Shown here: positions 35,501-42,408 of the stretch, piece after piece | Position numbering within the stretch: position 1 is the stretch's first letter | How the letters are laid out: the number at the start of each line of letters is the position of its first letter | Assembly: GCA_017398335.1 (NCBI GenBank) | Contig: JAFQGK010000029.1 | Coordinates: 1 to 42,408 of the forward strand | Length of the DNA: 42,408 nt | Reading direction: 5' to 3' | Source of the DNA: Bacteroidales bacterium | GTDB lineage: Bacteria > Bacteroidota > Bacteroidia > Bacteroidales > UBA932 | The notes under the pieces: model-generated | What the model was told of the DNA's origin: nothing | What the model saw: the letters and a program-made list of their open reading frames with translations, nothing else | Databases searched by the model: none | Made by a program: the position numbers and the translations under genes

Positions 35501-36424
35501 GAGGATAAAGGTGCTACTTTCTGGTGGGAGATTCCTGTAGAGCCGGCACAGGACAGCAACAGGTCAGTTCCGGCAAGAGCCTACCTGAATGAACTGATGG
35601 GTTATAATCCGGGGCTGGACATCACCGCTCCTGAGAGCGACAGTTTCAATACCGGCAACATGACGCTCATGCTTGTGGATGACAACACGGATCTGCTGGA
35701 CTTCCTGCGTGAAGCATTGTGCAATGAATTCAAGGAAATCATCACCGCGGAGAGCGGCAATGAAGCATTGCGAAGAATGAGATCAGGCAGACTGCCGGAC
35801 ATTATCGTCAGTGATGTAAATATGCCTGATGGGGATGGCTATCAGCTATGCAAGGAAATAAAGACAAATGAGAAATTCAGCCACATACCGATAGTCCTGC
35901 TGACTGCAAGGGGCGAAGAACAGAGCCAGAGCGACAGCTACAGACTGGGAGCAGACGGCTTCATTGCCAAGCCTTTTGAGATGGAAACCCTCATGGAGCT
36001 GCTTAAAGGCCTGCTCAGGAAACGTGCAGACGTAAAGAAAAGGTATCTGGACGACAAGGAAGAAACCACAGATTTCGGTTCGAACGAAGAAGGTTTCATA
36101 ATCAGGTTCAACAAGATCGTAAGCGAGCATATGAGCGACCCTGAACTTGACCAGCAGCTCATCTGCCGTGAGCTGGGAATGAGCCGCGCCCTTCTCTACA
36201 ACAAGATGAAAAGCATCACAGGAACCGGTGCAAAGGAATATATTACAAAAATACGTATAGAAAAAGCGAAGAGTCTTATGGAAAACCCTTCGCTGTCTAT
36301 TGCTGAGATTGCCGAGATGACCGGCTTCACTTCACAGAGTTATTTCAGTACTGCGTTCAAGAGCCAGACAGGAATGACTCCAAGCCAGTTCAGGACTAAT
36401 TGTCCGAAGCCACAGACTGACTGA
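32525..36424 (+). CDS. Hybrid two-component system sensor/regulator (HTCS)
   Basis: One-protein two-component system that senses a glycan fragment in the periplasm and switches on a polysaccharide-utilisation locus. The 1299-residue product has a signal peptide (MKKTVSLIILLIQFVLATSA), about ten periplasmic Reg_prop propeller repeats (EIWAGTDGGGINIID, QIWIGTDGEGLNRFD, KIWLATSRGLKSFD), a Y_Y_Y domain near 650-735, a membrane helix near 740-762, HisKA with NMSHELRTPLTLI (His797), HATPase (SDEGPGL, YGSGIGLSYSK), a receiver domain (Asp1052-1053, phospho-acceptor Asp1097) and a C-terminal AraC-type helix-turn-helix. The likely target is the sulfatase/GH27 run. Its 3' end overlaps the convergent MBL gene by 29 bases. 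Confidence 0.96.
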   Translation: MKKTVSLIILLIQFVLATSAREQYIYSRISQKEGLTSAINSIHNEIGGDLWIATQNGLYRFNGNVLKHYDDSLFKDKTVFKINVDHLGNLWVLTNNWLLLKKKGEDEFCEIKVEDKKRPFHSMYSNSTGVWFGSIGSLYRYDYSTKELKLSSEITDQPDIVIRSIIDPHDGNLICCSHKGIVIIDSESGKVSDVQAGRAKEISDAIIDSKGRIWLALYNKGITVYSKDGILLKEYRTDNSDLSNNIVLCMTERDSEIWAGTDGGGINIIDFDNDLISTMTHVAGDPSSLPAHSIKSIHTDHYGNIWAGSIREGLIGISSSRINTYSDVHIGQNTGLSNPTVLCLYEDRHSGQIWIGTDGEGLNRFDPDVNSFRHYRTTLRTKVVSIASYSESELIISIYGDRIWIFDKNTGKLRPLKMHDADLEYQIKYAGRGINVLNEADGTILLVSNTIKRYDRISGKCTVVRIDIGGKARGNFMHIGYSDNGIWLHDSKRIYHLKTGAEQMEIVGEIPEGIEIRCGDSDSSGKIWLATSRGLKSFDSMNGRFSDIPTSLFDGASSVVCDRSSRIWVGTEKHAYAYHIESQNFAILGDSDGASLNEFLPKPKLLAENGDIYMGGVQGLLHIDARYEADTEEEPVLKLYEVEADHKRLKEDKNGRYLLPRHSKAMSISISALEKDIFREKLYRFSFSNNGGTYETSDPVLYLQKLPKPGKYSISVSCTKRDGYWTDNTDLLEIQIMQPWYLSWWFISLSLTLVTSSVISYSISARRRRKSSIELMKKEQEQKSYEEKVQMLINMSHELRTPLTLIMAPLKRLIKERNSEDQDFPTLMRLYRQSRRMKNILNMVLDLRKMEVGKNNLILEPTDTLDWINSVAGDMIDEERSEGIEISVAVNPGTEYIIIDRQKCETVLTNILMNAIKHSSKGDRIRIWTELCEGMIRISVSDEGPGLADVDMSRMFTRFYKSNNDKYGSGIGLSYSKILVELHGGKIGTYNNEDKGATFWWEIPVEPAQDSNRSVPARAYLNELMGYNPGLDITAPESDSFNTGNMTLMLVDDNTDLLDFLREALCNEFKEIITAESGNEALRRMRSGRLPDIIVSDVNMPDGDGYQLCKEIKTNEKFSHIPIVLLTARGEEQSQSDSYRLGADGFIAKPFEMETLMELLKGLLRKRADVKKRYLDDKEETTDFGSNEEGFIIRFNKIVSEHMSDPELDQQLICRELGMSRALLYNKMKSITGTGAKEYITKIRIEKAKSLMENPSLSIAEIAEMTGFTSQSYFSTAFKSQTGMTPSQFRTNCPKPQTD

Positions 36425-37670
36425 TTGACTTGACACGGTATTCCTGATCGCTGTCATCCAGCACCAGAATCTTATACTCCCTGCCTCCAGGAGCCACCTT
36501 GACTACGATGTGACCTTGAGTACCGGCAAAGGTTGTCCAGTCGACACCTTCTTCCGCAAGAAGCACCTTTGCCCCTTCGGTAAGGTTGGTCGTGTAGAAA
36601 TCCAGATCCGGAGAAGCCTTGAAGAAACGCTTGACCGTCGCATGGTTGGGATGAATGTCCTTCCATGTACCTGCTATCACGAAATCCGGTCTCAGGACAG
36701 ACAGAAGTTCGTTTGAGTTTGTGCCTTTAGTGGAATGGTGGCTGGCCTTCATGCCCTCGACCTTGCCCATGACCTCCGCTATCGGAGTCTCTATGTCAAG
36801 ATACCCGAACTGCTCCCTGCGGATATACTGGCAGTCACCTCCGGTGAACCAGTCGAAATCCCCATATTTAAAATGATGCGCGACGCTGAGGATGTTTTCC
36901 GGTACGCATCCCTTGTCTTTGCCTATTACCATCAGTTCGTCAGTCGAAGGCAGTCTTGAGACATTGCCCGACTTCCCGTCCCACACGTTTCCATTGGATG
37001 CAAGGGTCCTTACAGAGAAAGACGTATATGCCTCCGGTGAATGGAGCATACGGATTTCATCAAGAGCTCCAGCAACAGCAGTTCTTCTCTCGGTCCCATA
37101 CGCCTCCGCCGACCATTCCAGATATTTCAGATAATTCCCGTACCTCTTGGGAGTCGCTCCTGCAAAAGAATTCTTCGACGGGCGGTCCATCAGATCTCCC
37201 CTGTCATACACCACTCCTACAGGAATCTGGCTTCCTACATCGGTGATTCCGCTTATGACAAAGCCACCTTCCTCATGCACTGGCATTCCCTTCTCGAGTA
37301 TACCCATATGGTCGCCATGATAATGAGTCAGAACGGCATAGTCCAACTTTCCTCCGGACACTTCCGGAAGGAAATGACGGATGTAATCAACTATGACCTG
37401 GCTGCTTGTGATGTCAGCGGAAGGTTTTGCCGGAGCCAATGGATAGCCATGACCTTCCAGCTCCTCATCCATAGGATTGGCACCGGCCGCATCAACCAGC
37501 AAGGTTGTTCCGTCCGGAAGGATATAGAAGAAGCACTCGCCTCTTCCTGTATTGATGGAATGGATTTCAAACCATCCTTCCTGCCATCCTGACATCACTT
37601 TTCCCACCTTGTCTTCTGGAGCACACGCTATGAAGGCAAGCATCATTGCCAGTCCTATCAATCGTTTCAT
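36396..37670 (-). CDS. Secreted metallo-beta-lactamase-fold lipoprotein (second copy)
   Basis: The 424-residue product has a short lipoprotein signal ending AFIAC (Cys16) and the same plan as the protein at 30501-31979: EIHSINTGRGECFFYILPDGTTLLVDAAG, THYHGDHMG (His116, His118, Asp120, His121), FDWFTGGDCQYI, MKASHHSTKGTNSNELLSVLRPD (His311-His312), and the end GHIVVKVAPGGREYKILVLDDSDQEYRV. It lacks the acidic linker of the first copy. It is last in the sulfatase operon, coupled to the upstream sulfatase by an ATGA overlap, so it is expected to be made with the glycan enzymes. The substrate is unknown. Confidence 0.88.
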   Translation of the reverse strand: MKRLIGLAMMLAFIACAPEDKVGKVMSGWQEGWFEIHSINTGRGECFFYILPDGTTLLVDAAGANPMDEELEGHGYPLAPAKPSADITSSQVIVDYIRHFLPEVSGGKLDYAVLTHYHGDHMGILEKGMPVHEEGGFVISGITDVGSQIPVGVVYDRGDLMDRPSKNSFAGATPKRYGNYLKYLEWSAEAYGTERRTAVAGALDEIRMLHSPEAYTSFSVRTLASNGNVWDGKSGNVSRLPSTDELMVIGKDKGCVPENILSVAHHFKYGDFDWFTGGDCQYIRREQFGYLDIETPIAEVMGKVEGMKASHHSTKGTNSNELLSVLRPDFVIAGTWKDIHPNHATVKRFFKASPDLDFYTTNLTEGAKVLLAEEGVDWTTFAGTQGHIVVKVAPGGREYKILVLDDSDQEYRVKSISQSVASDN

Positions 37671-39217
37671 TTTTCAGGGAATTTTATATCAAGTTTATAT
37701 TTTTCAACATCATTCGGCACCGGCTGATGGGCCTCCCTGACAAACTCCCACATCTGGTCTACAATATCAGGATGCCGAGCCGCCAGATCCGTAGTTTCCA
37801 AAGAATCCGTCTGAAGGTCAAACAATTCCATCGTAGTATTGCCGTTCTTCACATTCTGCACAAGACCTTTCCATCTGCCCCAGCGGACAGCAACCCATCC
37901 TTTTGAACCCGGATATTCCCAATAGAGGTACTCATGCTGCGGCTGTCTGCGTCCTTCAAGGGTCGGTACGAAAGATATTCCGTCGTTCTCAGGAGCCTCG
38001 ACTCCGGCAAGTTCTGCAAAAGTAGGCATCAGGTCTACGAACTGACCGGCATAATCGCTTGTGCCTGGAGTAAGATGAGAACCGAAAGAGACAATGAAAG
38101 GCATTCTTATACCTCCCTCATGGAGAGATCCCTTGCCCCACCCTTTGGTACATTTGAAAGGACCTCCGCTCCTGAAATAATCCTTTGGAGAATTCGAGTT
38201 GTTTGCAGGACCATTGTCTGATGAGATGATGAAGATGGTGTTCTCATATATTCCCAGTTCCTTAAGTTTCTGTACAAGCTTGCCGACCTGTGCGTCAAGA
38301 TGAGTGATCATCGCCGCATATGCCGACTTAGGGTATAGTACAGGATAGTACCATCCTCCGTCGAGAATCGGTGTCTTTTCCTCACCGAGCTTGTTCACAT
38401 AGTACATCACCTCTTCCTCAGGTGCCTGGACCGTACTGTGCGGAACTATCGTGGTCCACATGAGCATGAAAGGATCCGAAGCATTCTCAACCACAAAATT
38501 CTCCAATCTGTCATACATGAGATCCGGAGCATAGTATTTCTGATTGAACTTGTCATATGAACGTATATCATAAGGATCGGCACCCGGTTCCAACCTCCTG
38601 TTGACAGGCATATATTCATTGCCGGTCAGAACTCTTTCGCCATTTTCCCAGAGATAGTCAGGATAGTATGAGTGCGCAAGCATCTGGCAGTTGAAGCCGT
38701 AGAAATAGTCGAATCCCATCTTGTTCGGGTTCGCCTCGGATGTCGGTCCGCCAAGCCCCCATTTGCCGATCATAGCTGTCTTGTAGCCGGCCTTCTGCAT
38801 CATCTTGGCGATAGTCTCAGTTCCGGCAGCGAGAGGATACTGGCCTTCATATGTGGAGTCCGCCCTCATTCTGTCGAAATACCGGTCCGGCATTCCTGTG
38901 TCAAACCCTCTTGGAACCCCTTCCTCATTTGCACGTATCTGGCTGTGACCGGTATGCAGTCCGGTCATTATGCTGCATCTTGACGGCGCAGAAAGCGGAG
39001 CATTGGTATACATGTCAGTGAAGACGATTCCCTGACTTGCCAGAGCATCTATGTTAGGTGTTTCTATGAGTTCCTGTCCATAGCATCCTAGGTCACCGTA
39101 GCCCAGATCATCGAAAAGGAGGAAGATGATATTCGGTCTTTCCGGCAGTTTGTCTGCACAGCCGGTAAGGGACGCCGCCACAGGCAGCACGGCAGCTGAT
39201 ATTCTGGATAATTTCAT
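37667..39217 (-). CDS. Ser-type sulfatase lipoprotein (first)
   Basis: Type I sulfatase removing sulfate esters from glycans. From the ATG at 39217 the product is 516 residues with lipobox SLTGC (Cys20), the metal pair FDDLGYGDLGCYG (Asp36-Asp37), and the formylglycine signature SAPSRCSIMTG (Ser76 is the residue to be converted), plus SSDNGP and GGIRMPFIVSFG. A Ser at the modified site needs an anaerobic radical-SAM maturase, not seen in this window. Carbohydrate position specificity cannot be read from sequence. A long upstream extension to 39340 overlaps the GH27 gene and is rejected. It is closely related to the sulfatase at 40854-42401. Confidence 0.94.
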   Translation of the reverse strand: MKLSRISAAVLPVAASLTGCADKLPERPNIIFLLFDDLGYGDLGCYGQELIETPNIDALASQGIVFTDMYTNAPLSAPSRCSIMTGLHTGHSQIRANEEGVPRGFDTGMPDRYFDRMRADSTYEGQYPLAAGTETIAKMMQKAGYKTAMIGKWGLGGPTSEANPNKMGFDYFYGFNCQMLAHSYYPDYLWENGERVLTGNEYMPVNRRLEPGADPYDIRSYDKFNQKYYAPDLMYDRLENFVVENASDPFMLMWTTIVPHSTVQAPEEEVMYYVNKLGEEKTPILDGGWYYPVLYPKSAYAAMITHLDAQVGKLVQKLKELGIYENTIFIISSDNGPANNSNSPKDYFRSGGPFKCTKGWGKGSLHEGGIRMPFIVSFGSHLTPGTSDYAGQFVDLMPTFAELAGVEAPENDGISFVPTLEGRRQPQHEYLYWEYPGSKGWVAVRWGRWKGLVQNVKNGNTTMELFDLQTDSLETTDLAARHPDIVDQMWEFVREAHQPVPNDVEKYKLDIKFPEK

Positions 39218-39219
39218 GC

Positions 39220-40854
39220 TTATTCTTTCTTTGTTTTCTGAAAGTTCATATCTCTGAACGAGCCCACGAGTTTCTCGCCGGTTGTACCAGGAGAAAGGCG
39301 GAGGAGAACCACACCATGAGGTGCGACTTCCGTCATCCACTGCTCCTTCTGAGAAACTTTTGCAATATCCTTCTGTCTCCAGACGTCACGGACAGTCTGC
39401 TCTCCGAAAAGTCCGAGCTTGTGAGGGATAAAACCTATCATCTGCGGTTTGTCGGATATATTGAAGAGTCCCACAGCAAGAGAACCGTCCTCAAGAGGCT
39501 TGATATACACATAATAATCATCCTTTACGGTCTGCTTGACGCCCTGGACACCGAGCGGGTCCTGATTGATGTCGAGCACCTCATGGTTGCAGAGAAGGCT
39601 GAGCGTGAAGTCGTCCAGCATGCTCATGTCACAACCGATGAGCATCGGAGAAGCAAGCATCGCCCAGAGAGAAATATGTGTGTACTGCTCATCCGGAGTA
39701 AGCTGGGTCCACCTCATCTTCCTTCCCCAGCCGACTTTGCCAAGCACAAGCATATCCGCATCCGGCCATCTGCCCGGCTCCTTGAATCCGGCCCAACGGT
39801 CCTGAGTGTCGAAGCCGATATCGGAAATGCTTGCCCAATTGTCACGGATATCTGTGGAAGTTCTCCAGCAGTCTGCATATAACTTGAGCTGAGGGCCGAT
39901 GGTAACCCTTGCCTTGTTGGAAATGCTGTAGACAATATCCCTTCCCGACGCATCAATGGCATCACGCATATCCTTGAGCCACCACACGTCATTCAGGTTC
40001 CAGTCATATTTGAGGTAATCAACGCCCCAGTCTACCCACTGCTTCACGTCATTTGCAGCGAACGAATATTCTCCATAATAGCGGATCTTCTCCTTATCAA
40101 GCTTTTTCCTGTCGAGCTTGTAATACTGATCGACAAGGCCCTGCTCGACCCACCAGTAGGTTCCTTCGGGATTATCGCACGAAGAGCCGATGTGGGATGC
40201 ATAGGTCGAAACCCAAGGGGTAGAATAGATTCCGAACTTGAGACCAAGAGAATGGATATACTCTCCCAGAGCCTTCATGTCCGGAAATTTGGAGTTTGGC
40301 TGTATGGCCTTGTATTCTCCGCCGCGAACTCCCTGCCATCCGTCATCTATATTCACATATGACCATCCGTAATCCGCAAGTCCGGACTCAACCATTGCCT
40401 TTGCCGAGCTCTCCACAAGCTCTTGAGACACGGAATTACCCCAGCAGTTCCATGAGTTCCATCCCAAAGGAGGAGTCAGAGCCACGCGGTCACCGATTAT
40501 TATGCGAAGCTGCTTTTCGTTCGTTCCCAGTTCGTTGCGAGCCTTCAACGTCACAACATATGTACCTGCCTTCTTTACTTTTCCCGTGATTATACCGGTT
40601 GACCCGTCAAGTTTCAGCCCCTTCGGAAGCCCCTCTGCAGCAAAGGTCATAGGGCGTACTCCCGTTGCAGGAATCCTGTACAGGAAGTCAGCGCCAGGTC
40701 TTCCTCCACACACTTTTGGACCATTGATCCTTGGCGTGTCCGGAGCCTTCGGAGTAAGGATATAGGCAGAGTAATCAGGAGCCTTTATGTCCTGGGTAAA
40801 CGCAGAAGCGGTGCTGATGAGCACCGCCAATGCAAGGCATATAGTATATTTCAT
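39220..40854 (-). CDS. Glycoside hydrolase family 27 alpha-galactosidase
   Basis: Clan-D retaining exo-alpha-galactosidase (the family also includes alpha-N-acetylgalactosaminidases). The 544-residue product has a signal peptide (MKYTICLALAVLISTASAF), an N-terminal Ig-like putative domain (about 40-125, RPMTFAAEGLPKGLKLDGSTGIITGKVKKAGTYVVTLKARN), then the TIM barrel starting TPPLGWNSWNCWG. Nucleophile Asp284 lies in YLKYDWN and acid/base Asp335 in DCWRTSTDIRDNW. A C-terminal beta domain follows. It sits between two paralogous sulfatases: its ATG overlaps the upstream stop by one base (TAATG) and the next gene starts 2 bases on. Confidence 0.93.
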   Translation of the reverse strand: MKYTICLALAVLISTASAFTQDIKAPDYSAYILTPKAPDTPRINGPKVCGGRPGADFLYRIPATGVRPMTFAAEGLPKGLKLDGSTGIITGKVKKAGTYVVTLKARNELGTNEKQLRIIIGDRVALTPPLGWNSWNCWGNSVSQELVESSAKAMVESGLADYGWSYVNIDDGWQGVRGGEYKAIQPNSKFPDMKALGEYIHSLGLKFGIYSTPWVSTYASHIGSSCDNPEGTYWWVEQGLVDQYYKLDRKKLDKEKIRYYGEYSFAANDVKQWVDWGVDYLKYDWNLNDVWWLKDMRDAIDASGRDIVYSISNKARVTIGPQLKLYADCWRTSTDIRDNWASISDIGFDTQDRWAGFKEPGRWPDADMLVLGKVGWGRKMRWTQLTPDEQYTHISLWAMLASPMLIGCDMSMLDDFTLSLLCNHEVLDINQDPLGVQGVKQTVKDDYYVYIKPLEDGSLAVGLFNISDKPQMIGFIPHKLGLFGEQTVRDVWRQKDIAKVSQKEQWMTEVAPHGVVLLRLSPGTTGEKLVGSFRDMNFQKTKKE

Positions 40855-42401
40855 TATTCAGGGAAATTTATTTCCATCTTATATCTTTCGACATCGTTAG
40901 GAGCCGGTCTGTGAGATTCCTTGATATAATCCCACATCTGCTTGACGATCTCAGGATGCTGTGCTGCGACATTTGTAGTCTCAAGGGAGTCTGTCTGGAG
41001 GTTGTAGAGCTCCATATCGTTATTTCCCTGATGAACATTCTTCACGAGACCCTTCCATTCGCCCCAACGTACTGCGAGCCATCCCTTTCCACCAGGAAAC
41101 TCCCAGTAAAGGTAATCGTGCTGAGGTTGCTTGCGGCCTGTCATTGTAGGAACAAGGGATATTCCGTCATTTGCCGGAGCCTCAACACCTGCAAGCTCTG
41201 CAAATGTAGGCATGATGTCCACGAACTGACCAGCATAATCGCTTGTACCAGGGGTCAGACGGGAACCGCATGTTATGATGAACGGAAGTCTGATTCCGCC
41301 CTCCTGAAGAGAAGCCTTTCCCCAGCCCTTCGTGCACTTGAACGGACCACCGCTCTTGAAATATTCAAGAGGTGAGTTCGAGTTGCATGCCGGACCGTTA
41401 TCTGATGTGATAACGAATACTGTATTTTCATATATGCCGAGATCCTTGAGCTTCTGGACAAGCTGACCTACCTGAGCATCGAGGTGGGTGATCATCGCCG
41501 CATATGCCGACTTAGGATAAAGTACAGGATAATACCAGCCGCCATCAAGGATAGGAGTCTTCTCTTCACCAAGCTTGTTCACATAGTACATGACCTCATC
41601 CTCAGGTGCCTGGACGGTGCTGTGAGGAACCGTAGTTGTCCATACGAGCATGAAAGGACCGTCAGCATTCTCATCAACGAACTTCTCGATCTTGTCGTAC
41701 ATCAGGTCGCTTGAATAATGCTTCTGGTTGAACTTGTCATACGAGCGGATATCATACGGATCCGCACCCGGATCAAGTCTCTGATTCACAGGCATATACT
41801 CATTACCCTCAATAAATACTTTCTTATCATTCTCCCAAAGGAAGTCAGGATAATATGAATGTGCCCACATCTGGCAGTTGAAGCCATAGAAATAATCGAA
41901 GCCCATCTTGTTCGGCTCTGCAGCTGTATTAGGACCGCCAAGCCCCCACTTTCCGACAAGGGCAGTCTTGTAACCGGCCTTCTGCATCATTGTTCCGATG
42001 GTCTCGGTTCCAGCTGCGAGAGGATACTGTCCTTCATAATCCGGATTGCTCCAGCTTCTATAGAAAAGGCTGTCTGACATCTGGGCACCTGTCTGGATTC
42101 CATGGAGTTCTTCGTTAGCCCTGATCTGGCTGTGACCCATGTGCTGTCCTGTCATGATGCTACATCTCGACGGAGCCGAGAGCGGAGCATTGGTATACAT
42201 ATCTGTAAAGACGATACCTTGGCTTGCCAACGCATCTATATTCGGTGTCTCGATCAGTTCCTGACCATAGCAACCCAGGTCGCCATAACCAAGGTCATCA
42301 AAAAGGAGGAACACGATGTTGGGCTTTTCCGGCAGTTTGTCGGCACATCCGGTCAGCGAAAAAGCTGCAAGAGGCAGAGCTGCCGCTGACAGATTACGCA
42401 T
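40854..42401 (-). CDS. Ser-type sulfatase lipoprotein (second)
   Basis: Paralogue of the sulfatase at 37667-39217, 515 residues and identical at most positions by eye. Lipobox SLTGC (Cys19), metal pair Asp35-Asp36 in FDDLGYGDLGC, formylglycine signature SAPSRCSIMTG with Ser75, and TSDNGPACNSNSP. Differences cluster near residues 90-110 (GHSQIRANEELHGIQTGAQMSDSLFYRSW here; GHSQIRANEEGVPRGFDTGMPDRYFDRMR in the other), which may change substrate recognition. The gene starts 7 bases from the right edge, so its promoter and any upstream partners are outside the window. Confidence 0.94.
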   Translation of the reverse strand: MRNLSAAALPLAAFSLTGCADKLPEKPNIVFLLFDDLGYGDLGCYGQELIETPNIDALASQGIVFTDMYTNAPLSAPSRCSIMTGQHMGHSQIRANEELHGIQTGAQMSDSLFYRSWSNPDYEGQYPLAAGTETIGTMMQKAGYKTALVGKWGLGGPNTAAEPNKMGFDYFYGFNCQMWAHSYYPDFLWENDKKVFIEGNEYMPVNQRLDPGADPYDIRSYDKFNQKHYSSDLMYDKIEKFVDENADGPFMLVWTTTVPHSTVQAPEDEVMYYVNKLGEEKTPILDGGWYYPVLYPKSAYAAMITHLDAQVGQLVQKLKDLGIYENTVFVITSDNGPACNSNSPLEYFKSGGPFKCTKGWGKASLQEGGIRLPFIITCGSRLTPGTSDYAGQFVDIMPTFAELAGVEAPANDGISLVPTMTGRKQPQHDYLYWEFPGGKGWLAVRWGEWKGLVKNVHQGNNDMELYNLQTDSLETTNVAAQHPEIVKQMWDYIKESHRPAPNDVERYKMEINFPE

Positions 42402-42408
42402 TTTACGA

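Noticed and set aside
39218-39340. N-terminal extension of the first sulfatase
   Set aside because: It overlaps the GH27 gene, has no signal-peptide character, and the ATG at 39217 gives a clean lipoprotein signal like its paralogue.
1-42408. tRNA, rRNA, CRISPR, insertion sequence or prophage signals
   Set aside because: Looked for on both strands; no cloverleaf, regularly spaced repeat, transposase, integrase or phage gene was recognised.

Overview
The window is a gene-dense stretch of a Bacteroidota chromosome, most likely order Bacteroidales. Four things point there. Promoters upstream of several genes match the Bacteroidetes -7 box TAnnTTTG, with TATCTTTG before rplM, tsaE, dnaX, murA and the hybrid sensor. 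Shine-Dalgarno sequences are almost absent. There is a one-protein hybrid two-component system. MurA has Asp in place of the usual active-site Cys. Gene content supports a Gram-negative, rod-forming cell (mreBCD, PBP2, RodA, LptB) using the MEP isoprenoid route (ispD, ispE) and SUF iron-sulfur assembly. No tRNA, rRNA, CRISPR array, insertion sequence or prophage was seen. No gap between genes exceeds 300 bases.

Layout. 1-213: the tail after rpsI, with a REP-like hairpin and no gene. 214-1063 (-): rplM-rpsI behind a promoter and leader hairpin. 1161-3533 (-): a class A penicillin-binding protein. 3648-6551 (+): topA and an Lrp/AsnC regulator. 6548-7249 (-): ispD. 7359-13066 (+): the cell-elongation operon mreB-mreC-mreD-mrdA-rodA. 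13063-14049 (-): pfkA. 14213-16270 (+): a ComM/YifB AAA ATPase and tsaE. 16254-18503 (-): an unknown lipoprotein and ispE. 18517-18620: a structured 104-bp inverted-repeat element. 18617-24818 (-): dnaX-lptB-sufB-pnuC-sufC-sufD as one compact run. 24900-27620 (+): a secreted unknown, an M16 peptidase and an O-methyltransferase. 27622-28935 (-): murA.

28972-42401 is accessory. It holds a Tat-type FAD oxidoreductase, two related secreted metallo-beta-lactamase-fold (MBL) lipoproteins, a tiny lipoprotein, a 1299-residue hybrid two-component regulator (HTCS), and a translationally coupled run sulfatase / GH27 alpha-galactosidase / sulfatase / MBL protein. Both sulfatases are Ser-type lipoproteins. 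The natural reading is a polysaccharide-utilisation locus for a sulfated alpha-galactoside-bearing glycan, sensed by the HTCS, but no SusC/SusD pair lies inside the window and the locus runs off the right edge.

The least explained signals are these: the paired MBL lipoproteins flanking the HTCS; two 16-bp inverted operator-like sites before the first of them; the inverted-repeat element between sufD and ispE with two mutually exclusive inner pairings; a 15-bp perfect hairpin inside the start of mreC; a half-length SufD; and pnuC inserted in the suf run.
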